A stretch of DNA of 64,000 nucleotides from Bog-756 sp963806455 (GTDB lineage Bacteria; Actinomycetota; Acidimicrobiia; Acidimicrobiales; RAAP-2). Of the stretch, positions 27,660 to 37,193 are shown one piece after another. How positions within the stretch are numbered: position 1 is the stretch's first letter; each line of letters starts with the position of its first letter. Position numbers and translations under genes: made by a program. The stretch is taken from contig CAWDXZ010000002.1 in the NCBI GenBank assembly GCA_963806455.1, positions 62,001 through 126,000 on the forward strand, read 5' to 3'. The notes under the pieces were generated by a model, which was not told the origin of the DNA, searched no databases, and saw only the letters and a list, made by a program, of their open reading frames with translations.

Positions 27660-29335
27660 GCCGACTTCGCGACGCAGACATCCGGGCTCGCAACGCATCT
27701 GCCTGGCTGCTGCCAACTGGCACCGAACGAACCAGCCATCGCCTGCGGGGCGACATGCGCCGCTACGACGAGCGCGATGAGGTAGATGTAGCGATCGTGG
27801 GCTGCGGCGCCGGCGGTGGCACCCTGATGCAGCGCCTGGCTCGGGCCGGGGCGTCGGTGGTCGGGTTCGACGCCGGGCCGTTCTGGGATCCCGATGCCGA
27901 CTGGGTCAGCGACGAGGCGGGCTCCCACCGGCTGTACTGGACCGAGCCCCGCGTCATCTCGGGAAGCGATCCTGTGCCGCTGGGATCGAACAACTCCGGG
28001 CGGGGGGTGGGCGGATCGATGATTCACTACGCCGGCTATACCCCCCGGTTCCATCCCTCGGACTTTCGCACCTACAGCACTGATGGCGTCGGGGCCGACT
28101 GGCCGATCGACTATGAAGATCTCAAGCCGTACTACGAGGCCATCGAGGAGGAGCTGCCGGTGTCGGGCCAGTCGTGGCCGTGGGGCGACCCCCACCGCTA
28201 CCCCTACTCGCCCCAACCACTGGGTGGCAACGGGGAGGTCTTCGTCCGAGGTGCCCAGATCCTCGGTATCCCGACCAGGGTGGGTCCGGTGGCCATCGCC
28301 AACGGTCGATTCGGGAACCGGCCGCACTGCATCTACCGCGGGTTCTGCCTCCAGGGCTGCAAGGTGAACGCCAAGGCGTCGCCGCTCATCACCCACATCC
28401 CCGACGCCCTCGCCCATGGTGCGGAGATCCGAGCCAACTGCATGGTGAGCCGAATCGTCCTCGACGAGCGCGGCGACGCCGCCACCGGCGTCACCTACAT
28501 CACCGGGGGTGTCGAGCGCTTCCAGGCGGCGCGGCTGGTCGTGGTGGCCGGCTACTCCATCGAGACGCCGCGTCTCTTGCTCCTCTCGGCGTCAAAGCGG
28601 TTCCCGGAGGGGTTGTGCAACGACCATGGCCTAGTTGGTCGCTACCTGATGGTGCAAGGGGCCCCCCAGGTGGCCGGTCGCTTCGACGCCGAGGTTCGCA
28701 TGTACAAAGCGCCGCCACCCGAAGTGACCTCCGAGGAGTTCTACGAGACCGATCCGACGAAGGCGTACCGGCGGGGGTTCGCGTTGCAGAACGTCTCGCC
28801 CTTGCCCATCACCTATGCGGAGCACGTCGGCGCCCAGGGGCACTGGGGCGAAGCCCTGCGGGAGTACATGCGGGACTACATCCACTGGGCGGTCATGGGA
28901 TCCTTGTGCGAGTTCCTGCCCCGCTCCGAGAACGCGGTCACCCTGGCCGACGAGACCGATCGGCACGGGCTCCCGGTGGCCGACTTCTCGTACTCGATGT
29001 GTGACAACGACCGGGCACTGGAGGAGGCCGCCCAGAAGGTCCAGGAGGACATCTTGAAGGCGGCCGGCGCCACCGAGACCATCAGCGTGAAGCGGTATGC
29101 CCATCTGGTCGGCGGGTGTCGCATGAGCGCCGACGCTCGGCACGGCGTCGTGAATGCCGACCATCAGAGTTTCGCCGTTCCCAACCTCTTCCTGGTGGAC
29201 GGGAGCGTGCTGCCCACTCAAGGCTCGGCCAACCCGGCGCTCACCATCATGGCTCTGGCCGCCCGCTGTGCCGACCGGCTGATCGCCAGACGACGTGCCG
29301 GCCGGGTGTGCGTGGGGGAGCGGACGAAGCCGTGA
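27656..29335 (+). CDS. GMC-family oxidoreductase, gluconate-2-dehydrogenase flavoprotein type
   Basis: A GMC flavoprotein of 526-559 residues. The FAD motif VAIVGCGAGGGTLMQRLAR lies near residues 45-63. SNNSGRGVGGSMIHYAGYTP and CIYRGFCLQGCKVNAKASP match large subunits of membrane sugar/gluconate dehydrogenases. The C-terminal block is HLVGGCRMSADARHG and QGSANPALTIMALAARCADR, with the His of HLVGG in the active site. The GTG at 27656 gives strict overlap with subunit 3; an ATG at 27755 (MRRYDERDEVD) is the likelier protein start by homology. It oxidises a sugar or sugar acid and passes electrons to a quinone or cytochrome. Confidence 0.88.
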   Translation: MSRLRDADIRARNASAWLLPTGTERTSHRLRGDMRRYDERDEVDVAIVGCGAGGGTLMQRLARAGASVVGFDAGPFWDPDADWVSDEAGSHRLYWTEPRVISGSDPVPLGSNNSGRGVGGSMIHYAGYTPRFHPSDFRTYSTDGVGADWPIDYEDLKPYYEAIEEELPVSGQSWPWGDPHRYPYSPQPLGGNGEVFVRGAQILGIPTRVGPVAIANGRFGNRPHCIYRGFCLQGCKVNAKASPLITHIPDALAHGAEIRANCMVSRIVLDERGDAATGVTYITGGVERFQAARLVVVAGYSIETPRLLLLSASKRFPEGLCNDHGLVGRYLMVQGAPQVAGRFDAEVRMYKAPPPEVTSEEFYETDPTKAYRRGFALQNVSPLPITYAEHVGAQGHWGEALREYMRDYIHWAVMGSLCEFLPRSENAVTLADETDRHGLPVADFSYSMCDNDRALEEAAQKVQEDILKAAGATETISVKRYAHLVGGCRMSADARHGVVNADHQSFAVPNLFLVDGSVLPTQGSANPALTIMALAARCADRLIARRRAGRVCVGERTKP

Positions 29336-30441
29336 CCTCCGACGAAGCCACCGTGACGGCGATCGACGCCGAAACGTACGAGATTCCGACGGACCGGCCC
29401 GAGGGAGACGGCACCCTCACGTGGGACACGACCGTCATGGTCCTCGTCAAAGCTCGAGGCGCAGGTCGGGAAGGGGTGGGGTGGACGTATGCCGGACGGG
29501 CGGCCAAGTCAGTCGTCGACGAGAAGCTTGCCGGGGTGGTGGTCGGGGGCGACATCATGTCGGTGCCGGCGCAGCACGAAGCCATGGTCCGAGCCTGCCG
29601 CAACCTGGGCCGCCCCGGCCTGGCGGCGTGCGCCATCTCGGCGGTCGACATCGCCCTCTGGGACCTCAAAGCCCGCCACCTCGACCTGCCGCTCTCCGAT
29701 CTCTTCGGACACGCACGGTCCGATGTGCCCATCTACGGGAGCGGTGGATTCACCACCTACGACGATGCAACCACCACCGCCCAACTCCAGGGGTGGGTTG
29801 CCAGCGGCATCCCCCGGGTCAAGATCAAGATCGGCGAGAGCTGGGGAACCGACCCCGGTCGCGATCTCGTCCGGGTGGCACTCGCGCGGCGGGTCATTGG
29901 CGACGCCGTCGATCTGTACGTCGACGCCAACGGCGGCTACACCCGGAAGCAAGCCATCCGCCAGGGCCACCAGATGACCGAGGAGTACCAGGTCACCTGG
30001 TTCGAGGAGCCGGTCTCGTCCGATGACCTCCGCGGGTTGCGCGAAGTCCGCGACCACTGCGAGTCCGATGTCGCCGCCGGCGAGTACGGCTACACCGTCG
30101 AGTACTTTGCGTCAATGATCGCGGCCGCCGCTGTCGACTGCGTACAGGCCGACGTGACCCGTTGCGGTGGTTTCACGGCCTGGTCCGCGGTCGCCGCCCT
30201 GGCCGCCGCCAACGGGCTCCAGATCTCCGGACACTGCGCGCCCAATCTTCACGCCCATGTCGCCGTATGCACCCCCAACCTCCGGCACGTCGAGTACTTC
30301 CACGACCACACCCGCATCGAAGACATGCTCATCGACGGAACCCTGCTCCCTACCGGGGGCGCCCTGGTGCCGGATCGTGACCGGGCTGGTCACGGTATGA
30401 CCCTTCGTCCGAGCACGGCCGACCGCTACCGAGTCGCCTGA
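29332..30441 (+). CDS. Enolase-superfamily (mandelate racemase type) sugar-acid dehydratase
   Basis: A 369-residue MR/MLE-type enzyme. The N-terminal capping domain is followed by the barrel, with the base RVKIKIG near residue 162, metal ligand DANGGY near 197, EEP near 224, E in AAGEYGY near 248 and the catalytic His in SGHCAP near 299. The KxK plus His arrangement is used by aldonate and other sugar-acid dehydratases. The GTG at 29332 overlaps the GMC stop. In this operon it likely dehydrates the aldonate made by the GMC enzyme to a 2-keto-3-deoxy acid. The substrate cannot be read from the sequence. Confidence 0.85.
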   Translation: MTSDEATVTAIDAETYEIPTDRPEGDGTLTWDTTVMVLVKARGAGREGVGWTYAGRAAKSVVDEKLAGVVVGGDIMSVPAQHEAMVRACRNLGRPGLAACAISAVDIALWDLKARHLDLPLSDLFGHARSDVPIYGSGGFTTYDDATTTAQLQGWVASGIPRVKIKIGESWGTDPGRDLVRVALARRVIGDAVDLYVDANGGYTRKQAIRQGHQMTEEYQVTWFEEPVSSDDLRGLREVRDHCESDVAAGEYGYTVEYFASMIAAAAVDCVQADVTRCGGFTAWSAVAALAAANGLQISGHCAPNLHAHVAVCTPNLRHVEYFHDHTRIEDMLIDGTLLPTGGALVPDRDRAGHGMTLRPSTADRYRVA

Positions 30442-30459
30442 CCCCGTCGGGAAACAACT

Positions 30460-32247
30460 ATGAGCCCCGGAGCCTGGCGGACCCCATCGGAGATGTATCC
30501 CCCCCAGGCCCTCGGCTCCTATGCCTTCATCGCCGACGGGGAGCGCGGCTGTCTGATCGGCCCTCGGGGAGACGTGGCCTGGATGTGCGCGCCCTCGTGG
30601 GACTCCGCCGCGGTGTTCGCCCTGCTCATCGGCGGCCCGGGTGTCTACGCCGTGACCCCCGCGGCCCCGTTCACGTGGGGCGGCTACTACGAACCAGGCA
30701 GTCTCATCTGGCGCAGCCGGTGGGTCACCCGTGCCGGAGTCATCGAGTGCCGCGAAGCCCTCATGTTCCCGGGCGACCCGAGCCGGGTCGTGCTGCTCCG
30801 ACGAGTGACCTCCCCGGAGAACCCCCAGGAGGTCGACGTGCTCCTCTCGCCCCGATTCTGCTTCGGGCGAGCCGATCTTCGCGACGTGCACCGCCACGGA
30901 CGGACATGGACGGCCACAACCGGGGAAGCGTGGATGCGCTGGCAAGGACCCGACGGTGTCCACCTCGGCACCGACGGCGGCGAGCGCCAATGGCGGGCAC
31001 ACATGCAGGTGGTACCCGGCGAGCCGGTCGATCTGGTACTCGAACTCGCCACGCGACCGTTCGAGGACCAGCCGGTCGCGCCCGACATCGCCTGGGACGC
31101 CACCCGAGACGCCTGGACACGCGAGCTCCCCAACTTGGACCACACGCTCGATCCGAAGGGCGCCACCCTGGCCTACGCGGTGATGCGCGGGTTGACCAGT
31201 ACCGGCGGGGGGATGGTGGCGGCCGCCACCACCTCGTTGCCCGAACGCGCTGAGCAGGGCCGAAACTACGACTACCGCTACGTCTGGATCCGCGATCAGG
31301 CCTATGCCGGCCAGGCCGCGGCCGCCGCTGGAGGCCTGCCACTGCTCGATGAGGCGGTTAGGTTCATCACCGGCCGCCTCCTCGAGGATGGACCCCATCT
31401 GGCCCCGGCCTACCGGATCGATGGCAGTGCGATACCGGATCAGCGGAGCCTCGACCTGCCCGGCTACCCCGGTGGCCACGACCTCGTCGGCAATCACGTC
31501 AATGCCCAGTTCCAACTCGATGCCTTCGGTGAAGCGCTCTTGCTCTTGGCCGCGGCCGCCCGCCAGGACCGGGTCGGGCCGGACAACGTCCGTGCCGCCC
31601 ACGCCGCCGCTGCAGCCATCGAAGCCCGCTGGCAGCAGCCCGACGCCGGGATCTGGGAGATCGACAATCGCCTCTGGACCCACAGCCGGCTCATCTGCGC
31701 CGCCGGTCTTCGCCAGGCCGCCCGGAGCCTCGGCGGCCACGGGGCACCAGATGGCGCACGGTGGAGTGCCCTGGCCGATCGGATCGTGGCCGGTGCCGCC
31801 GCCTCGTCCACCCATCGCGACGGCTACTGGCAGCGGTCCCCTGACGACCCTGCCGTCGACGCTGCCCTCCTGTTCCCCGCGCTCCGAGGGGCGATCCCCT
31901 CAGACGACCCGCGCAGTGTGGCCACCCTCCATGCCGTGCTCGACCAGCTCACCGAAGACGGATTCGCGTACCGGTTCCGCCACGGCGACCTTCCGCTCGC
32001 CCATGCCGAGGGATCTTTTGTGCTGTGTGGGTTCGGCACCGCCCTCGCCCTCCATCAACAAGGCGAGGATCTCGAGGCGGCCCGGTGGTTCGAGCGGACC
32101 GCTCGGTGTACCGGATCCACCGGCATTCACGCCGAAGAATGGGACGTCAACGAACACCAGCTGCGCGGCAATCTGCCCCAGGCATTCGTGCACGCCCTTC
32201 ATCTCGAAGCGGCCGCCCGTCTCGCAGGCCCCGTGACGAGCGCATAG
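30460..32247 (+). CDS. GH15 family glycoside hydrolase, operon end
   Basis: A 595-residue GH15 enzyme. The N-terminal domain begins ALGSYAFIADGERGCLIGP and is more divergent than in the enzyme at 16.2 kb. Barrel motifs include NYDYRYVWIRDQAYAGQA, the first catalytic Glu in DAGIWEIDN near residue 397 and the second in GIHAEEWD near 556, followed by GNLPQAFVHALHLEAA. No signal peptide, so it acts on intracellular alpha-glucoside or trehalose. Only 18 bases separate it from the dehydratase gene, so it is the last gene of the operon. Confidence 0.87.
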   Translation: MSPGAWRTPSEMYPPQALGSYAFIADGERGCLIGPRGDVAWMCAPSWDSAAVFALLIGGPGVYAVTPAAPFTWGGYYEPGSLIWRSRWVTRAGVIECREALMFPGDPSRVVLLRRVTSPENPQEVDVLLSPRFCFGRADLRDVHRHGRTWTATTGEAWMRWQGPDGVHLGTDGGERQWRAHMQVVPGEPVDLVLELATRPFEDQPVAPDIAWDATRDAWTRELPNLDHTLDPKGATLAYAVMRGLTSTGGGMVAAATTSLPERAEQGRNYDYRYVWIRDQAYAGQAAAAAGGLPLLDEAVRFITGRLLEDGPHLAPAYRIDGSAIPDQRSLDLPGYPGGHDLVGNHVNAQFQLDAFGEALLLLAAAARQDRVGPDNVRAAHAAAAAIEARWQQPDAGIWEIDNRLWTHSRLICAAGLRQAARSLGGHGAPDGARWSALADRIVAGAAASSTHRDGYWQRSPDDPAVDAALLFPALRGAIPSDDPRSVATLHAVLDQLTEDGFAYRFRHGDLPLAHAEGSFVLCGFGTALALHQQGEDLEAARWFERTARCTGSTGIHAEEWDVNEHQLRGNLPQAFVHALHLEAAARLAGPVTSA

Positions 32248-32484
32248 CCGGCGGCCCGGGCGGCGTTTCCGGCCCGGCCCGATGAGCGTGGAGGCAGAAC
32301 TCCACGAGCGGGTCGACGGGCAGGTCCTTGCCACCGTCGGTCCACGAAGGCAAGAGCCTTGTGATCAGGAGATCAGAACCCTCCCTGATGGGTGCCAGTC
32401 TGAGGGTAGCCGTTGCTTGAAGGTGCTCACGATCGTCGGACCGCCGGCTGTTCCTGGTCGCCGGTAGGGGACACCGACGTGGGG
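32248..32484. terminator. Convergent intergenic region, possible terminator hairpin
   Basis: Just after the GH15 stop, CCGGGC pairs with GCCCGG across a short loop at about 32256-32277, giving a very GC-rich hairpin without a T tract. It lies between converging genes and could end transcription from both sides. Confidence 0.35.
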
Positions 32485-34386
32485 TCAGGGGGCGACCCCG
32501 TTCGATCCGGTGCCCGTCGAGCCGACCACCGGGGCGTTGAGGCGGGTACCGCCCATGGAGCCGAAGAATCCGGCGTCACCGAAGGTGAACACCCCCCCGT
32601 CTGAGGCCATGAGCCAGTAGCCCTTGCCGTCCGGGGTGGAGGCCATGCCCACCACCGGCTTGTTGAGCTTGATCCCGCCGGTGGAGCCGAAGTACGTGGC
32701 GTCGCCGAAGCTGAACACGCCGCCATCCGATGCCACCAGCCAGTAGCCCTTGCCGTCAGGGGTCGGGGCCATGCCCACCACCGGCTTGTTGAGCTTCATC
32801 CCGCCGGTGGAGCCGAAGTACGTGGCGTCTCCGAAGCTGAAGATGCCTCCGTCGGCGGCGACGAGCCAGTAGCCCAGCCCGTCGGGGGTCGGGGCCATGC
32901 CCACCACCGGCTGGTTGAGCTTCATGCCGCCGGTGGAGCCGTAGAAGTGGCCGTCGCCATAGGAGAACACGCCGCCGTCGGCAGCCACGAGCCAATAGCC
33001 GAGGCCGTTCGTGCCCGGCGTGCCTTGTGGCCCGCCGGCGGCCGGTGTCATGGCCACCCCTACCACGGGGGCGTTCAGATGTGCTCCTCCCTCGGAGCCG
33101 TAGAAGTTCGCATCCCCGAAGGTGAACACACCCCCGTCAGAGCCGGCGAGCAGGTAACCACCCTGGTCACGGGTCTGGGATACCCCGACCACCGGGGCAT
33201 TCAGTCGGGTCCCGCCCATGGACCCGTAGAAGCCGGCGTTACCGAAGTTGAAGATCCCACCGTCGGATGCGGTCATCCAATAGCCCCTGCCGGGGACGGG
33301 TTGGGTGAACAGGAGAGTCGTCCCCGTGAACGTATTGCCGGACATCGTGGTGCCGGTCACCTGCCAGCTCTGCCAGATGCCGACGTACTCGCTCATGGTG
33401 TTACCCGTGATCGTGGTCCCGGACAGCGTCGGTGTGGCCGGTGGCGGAATCGGGTTCACCTCGAGAGCGATGGCGTCGGTTTGCGGCGCCCCGTTGATGT
33501 GGCCCCAGTTGTTCCCGCTGAAGGTGTTGCCGGTGACCGTCGTGCCGGTGATGGAGTCGTCGGGCGCATTGGAGTGGACGGTGAGCCCGCTCAGAAAGCT
33601 GCCCGTGACCGTGTTGCCGGAGACGGTGGTGTTGGAGACGGTGGCGCCGGGAGCGTCGGTGGCCACGATGATCTGGCCGATGACCGGTCCGTTGGGCCCG
33701 AACACGCCCGGAGCTCCTGTGACGTGGTTGTTGCTCACCGTGATGGCACTGACGCCCGCTCCCGGGGCCCACCCCTCGACGATGATGCCGCAGCCTTTGA
33801 AGTTGCCCGACACGGTGTTGCTGTCGATCGTGTCGTTGGTTGAGGCCACCGGTGTGGCGGGTCCGTTCGGCGCCGCGGGGTCGAATCCGCCGCCCTCATC
33901 CGTGACCGAGATACCGCCGTCGGCCACATTGCCCGTGACCGTGTTGCCCGTGACCATCGAGCTGGACACTCCCACCAGCTGGATCGCCTTGTCCGTGCCC
34001 AAGTTGGGCGTGGGCTTCACGCCATTGCCCTGGACGGTGTTGTTCTGGATCTTGAGGCCCGTGACATTCTCCGCCATGATCCCGTGGTCGCCCGCTCCCG
34101 ACACGGTGATGCCGCTGATGGTCACGTTGTTCGCACCGGGAGCGACGTAGATCCCGAGATTGCAACCGGTCCCGTCCACGTTCGAGCTGACCGTCGTCCC
34201 GGCTGTGGTGACCACCAATGCCGCGGTGAACCCGGTGGCTCCGGCGGGGCTGCATGCCACCCGACCTGCGGCCCCGGCCCCGGCCGATCCGAGTGCCACC
34301 GGCGCCGCCCATCCCAAGCCGGTCGCCACGATTGCCAGCGGCACTGCGGCCATCATCACACGCCTCACGGAGCCCTGTGGAGCCAT
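32485..34386 (-). CDS. Secreted beta-helix protein with six GYWLVASDGG repeats
   Basis: A 633-residue exported protein. The start is the ATG at 34386 behind GGAGG, followed by a signal peptide (VRRVMMAAVPLAIVATGLGW). Residues about 50-360 form a right-handed beta-helix with many NTVTGN / TVSGN turns (parallel beta-helix, PbH1). Residues about 364-633 contain six 42-residue repeats of the type GYWLVAxDGGxFSFGDAxFYGSxGGxxLNxPVVG. This repeat family is common in exported proteins of Acidimicrobiia and its fold is probably a beta-propeller. It may bind or cleave a polysaccharide at the cell surface. There is no catalytic assignment. Confidence 0.85.
   Translation of the reverse strand: MAPQGSVRRVMMAAVPLAIVATGLGWAAPVALGSAGAGAAGRVACSPAGATGFTAALVVTTAGTTVSSNVDGTGCNLGIYVAPGANNVTISGITVSGAGDHGIMAENVTGLKIQNNTVQGNGVKPTPNLGTDKAIQLVGVSSSMVTGNTVTGNVADGGISVTDEGGGFDPAAPNGPATPVASTNDTIDSNTVSGNFKGCGIIVEGWAPGAGVSAITVSNNHVTGAPGVFGPNGPVIGQIIVATDAPGATVSNTTVSGNTVTGSFLSGLTVHSNAPDDSITGTTVTGNTFSGNNWGHINGAPQTDAIALEVNPIPPPATPTLSGTTITGNTMSEYVGIWQSWQVTGTTMSGNTFTGTTLLFTQPVPGRGYWMTASDGGIFNFGNAGFYGSMGGTRLNAPVVGVSQTRDQGGYLLAGSDGGVFTFGDANFYGSEGGAHLNAPVVGVAMTPAAGGPQGTPGTNGLGYWLVAADGGVFSYGDGHFYGSTGGMKLNQPVVGMAPTPDGLGYWLVAADGGIFSFGDATYFGSTGGMKLNKPVVGMAPTPDGKGYWLVASDGGVFSFGDATYFGSTGGIKLNKPVVGMASTPDGKGYWLMASDGGVFTFGDAGFFGSMGGTRLNAPVVGSTGTGSNGVAP
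32520..33295 (-). repeat. Six tandem repeats, about 126 bp each
   Basis: Six in-frame units encode 42 residues each; the second has an 11-residue insertion (AAGGPQGTPGTNG). Units 3-5 are nearly identical, including at DNA level, which suggests recent duplication or gene conversion. Confidence 0.85.
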
Positions 34387-34560
34387 GGTTCCTCCCGTAG
34401 ATTGCAGTATCGGGAACGGATCGAACGCATCTTGCCGATGAACCCGTCTCGAGAAGAGGGTAGAGCCGGCCCCGGCACTCTGCAAACGCGAATTCGCACT
34501 GCAAACGCGAATTGTCGACCCGGTCGGTCGGTGGAGCGGGCCGCCGGGCTGCTGGCGCAC

Positions 34561-36669
34561 TTAGCCAGAAGGGCGACCTTCATTGCCGCGGGCCGGCTCC
34601 CCAGGGGCGTGCACGGGGCCCGTGCCGAGCGGATCGTGACCGAGGTCGAGGGAGACAGGAACGAGGACGTTGACCCGGTCGCCGGCACCGAGGGTGAGCT
34701 CCGGTTCCGGCATCATCAGCTTCCGGCCGCGGAGAATGGAAACCGGCACACAGCGGGTTGGCCAACGAACGTCGCCGAGTCTTCGCCCGGCGGCCTCGGA
34801 ATCCGGCACGACGGCGATTTCAGCCACTCGGTAGTCCCGCAACGGGTCGCGAGGTAGATCACTCCCCGGTTCCAAACCTGTCGACTCCGAGCTCGCCGTC
34901 GCTTCCGTCCGGAGGGTCTCGGCTTCGGCCACGTTGACCTGTCGCGAGAGGCCCTCGAGCACGCTCTGGTTCGTGACCCACCCTTGGATACTCCGGGCGT
35001 CCGCGGAGAGGACGGGCAAGCCATCCCGTCCATAGCGCACCAGCTGACGAAGACCCTCTGCGAGAGACTCATTGGCGTAGACGGCCGGCACCTCCCGCAG
35101 GTCGATGGCCGATCCGAGGGAAGATCCGTTTGAACTCAATCGCCCCGTTGGAACAGTCGTCTCTGGGGTGGTCGGCAGCGGATTCGAAAAAGGACTCATG
35201 GCGTTGGCCATGGTCAAATTCTGAAATGCTTGCCACGGTCCGGCACGGTCGATGTCGGTTCCTCTGCGGAGCAGCTTGGTGGTGTAGATCGTGCCGTAGC
35301 TCAGGGCCCGGGAAAGCGCCGAACTGATCGCCACTGCCAGCATGATCGGCAGCGTCAAGGTGAAGTCTCCCGTCATTTCGACCACGCTGGCCAACGAGGT
35401 CAACGGAGCGCGAGCGGCGGCGGTGAAGACCGCCCCCATGGCAACTACGGCATAGAGAGCGGGCGGGCCTGCACCGGCACCGAACAGATGATTCGCCACC
35501 ACGCCGAAGGCCATGCCCGACGTCGCCCCGATGAACAGCGAGGGAGCGAAGACACCACCGGACCCCCCGATGCCGATGGTCAGACTGCAGGCGAACATCT
35601 TGGCCACGGCGAGGACGATCAAGAACCACAGCACGTAGTGACCACCCACCGCCTTGTACATCACTGGGTATCCCACCCCGTACATCTGGGGAATAGCCAG
35701 CAACAACAGACCAAGAGCGATTCCCCCGACCGCCGGGCGAAGCCACTCGGGCCGACCTTTCCAGAGCGTGTCGCAAAGATCCTCGATGCGGTACAGCACG
35801 GTTTTGAAGGCCAGACCCAAAAGCGCTGCCATGACCGCCAAGCCGGCGATGAGCAGGTAGTCGCTCGGATCGTGCACCGCAATCCCGGACGGGAAGCCGG
35901 TGAAGAAGGATGCACTGCCCAGGAAAGCCTGGCTGATGCTGTCGGCCACCATGGCCGACAGCATCACGGTGAAGATGGCCTCGATCGAGAATTCACGAAG
36001 GATCAGCTCGACGCCGAAGAATACGCCGGTGATCGGGGCGTTGAATGTGGCGGCGATACCTCCTCCGGCGCCACAGGCGACGAGAATGCGCAGCCGGCTT
36101 TCCGGCATCCGGACCCACTGTCCGAGTCCCGAAGCCAGGGCGGATCCGATCTGGACGATCGGTCCCTCCCGACCCACCGAGCCACCGGTCCCGATGCACA
36201 ATGCCGAGGCGACTGCTTTGATGGCGCTGACCTGAGGTCGGATCCGGCCTCCGTTCTCGGCGACGGCGCCCATGACCTCAGGAACCCCGTGGCCTCGCGC
36301 TTCACGGGCGTAGCGGTAGATCAATGGGCCATACAGGATGCCACCGACGACCGGGATCACCACGAAGAAGCCCAGGCCCAGCCAGGGAAAGTGGACACTT
36401 CCGACGTACCCGTTCTGGCCGAACTGGTTGTGACCGGTCACCAGCCAGGTGATTCCGAAGATCAGGTATCGAAATGCGATCGCCCCGAATCCGGCACCGA
36501 CACCCACCACCAGGGCGATGGAGAACAGGCCGAACCGGGATTCCCGCAACCAGCCGTGTACCCGGCTGGAGCGTGTTGCGGGCTCGAGCTCGACCGGCCC
36601 CGGAGTTCCTCCCGATGGCATGGTGTCGACCGAAAGGGATTCATTGGCAGAGCCAACGTGCTCCTCCAT
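34561..36669 (-). CDS. ClC chloride channel/antiporter with CBS and TrkA-C-like tail
   Basis: About 702 residues. The membrane part has the anion-selectivity motifs GSVGREGP (near residue 165, with the gating Glu), GGIAATFNAPITGVFF and GIGGSGGVFAPSLFIGA near 370. A cytoplasmic part follows: a CBS-like stretch AVYANESLAEGLRQLVRYGR and LPVLSADARSIQGWVTNQS. At the end is a TrkA-C/RCK-type domain (CVPVSILRGRKLMMPEPELT, LGAGDRVNVLVP). The start at 36669 shares its A with the stop of the MarR gene, a TGATG junction. The MarR is therefore expected to control it. Confidence 0.9.
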   Translation of the reverse strand: MEEHVGSANESLSVDTMPSGGTPGPVELEPATRSSRVHGWLRESRFGLFSIALVVGVGAGFGAIAFRYLIFGITWLVTGHNQFGQNGYVGSVHFPWLGLGFFVVIPVVGGILYGPLIYRYAREARGHGVPEVMGAVAENGGRIRPQVSAIKAVASALCIGTGGSVGREGPIVQIGSALASGLGQWVRMPESRLRILVACGAGGGIAATFNAPITGVFFGVELILREFSIEAIFTVMLSAMVADSISQAFLGSASFFTGFPSGIAVHDPSDYLLIAGLAVMAALLGLAFKTVLYRIEDLCDTLWKGRPEWLRPAVGGIALGLLLLAIPQMYGVGYPVMYKAVGGHYVLWFLIVLAVAKMFACSLTIGIGGSGGVFAPSLFIGATSGMAFGVVANHLFGAGAGPPALYAVVAMGAVFTAAARAPLTSLASVVEMTGDFTLTLPIMLAVAISSALSRALSYGTIYTTKLLRRGTDIDRAGPWQAFQNLTMANAMSPFSNPLPTTPETTVPTGRLSSNGSSLGSAIDLREVPAVYANESLAEGLRQLVRYGRDGLPVLSADARSIQGWVTNQSVLEGLSRQVNVAEAETLRTEATASSESTGLEPGSDLPRDPLRDYRVAEIAVVPDSEAAGRRLGDVRWPTRCVPVSILRGRKLMMPEPELTLGAGDRVNVLVPVSLDLGHDPLGTGPVHAPGEPARGNEGRPSG

Positions 36670-37169
36670 CAGCTGTCCTGCACCAGGAACTCGTCGGCCT
36701 GAAATGCGGGCCACTGCCGGTCGGGCACCTCACCGGCTGCATTTGCAAACCTCTCGAAAGCTTCGGCGACCCACGACCGCTCTTCCGTCGTCAGCTTGGT
36801 GAGGATGTCCCCGATGATGACCTTGCGCCGTTCGGTGGCCCGATCGACGACCTGCCTTCCTGCCGGAGTGATCGAGATCAACACCGTGCGTCGATCAGCG
36901 CGGGCCCTCTGTCGCCGAACGAGCTGCTTGCGCACCAGGCGGTCACACATCCGTCCTGCGGTGGACGCCGTGACGCCGAGGGCCCCTGCCAGGTCCACCA
37001 GCCGCTGCGGGCCCCGGGAGGCAAGCACCACCAGCGTCCGGTACTGGGCGATGGTGGTCTCTTCGGCCGCGGCACCGAGGGACTGCGTAGCCACCGCAAC
37101 CAGGGTCCGGCTTGCCGTCAACACGGCATCCACCGCCGACTGGTCTGAGAAGGCTCGCTCAGTCGTCAT
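36669..37169 (-). CDS. MarR-family regulator coupled to ClC gene
   Basis: A 166-residue winged-helix regulator: TTIAQYRTLVVLASRGPQRL, VDLAGALGVTASTAGRMCDR, LVRKQLVRRQRARADRRTVL. It is a paralogue of the MarR at 22.1 kb. The chosen ATG (37169, MTTERAFSDQ) has GAAGG upstream; an in-frame ATG at 37205 is less likely because it overlaps the operator. Its stop overlaps the ClC start. Regulation of anion transport, perhaps in response to a small ligand or acid stress, is inferred. Confidence 0.86.
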   Translation of the reverse strand: MTTERAFSDQSAVDAVLTASRTLVAVATQSLGAAAEETTIAQYRTLVVLASRGPQRLVDLAGALGVTASTAGRMCDRLVRKQLVRRQRARADRRTVLISITPAGRQVVDRATERRKVIIGDILTKLTTEERSWVAEAFERFANAAGEVPDRQWPAFQADEFLVQDS

Positions 37170-37193
37170 CAGGACCTTCGGCCGGGGAAACCC

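Noticed and set aside
30112..31815. 567-codon minus-strand frame
   Set aside because: Antisense to the second GH15 gene; no domain recognised.
32520..33295. Regular 126-bp repeats considered as a CRISPR or satellite array
   Set aside because: They are in-frame protein repeats without spacer structure, and the units are too long for CRISPR repeats.
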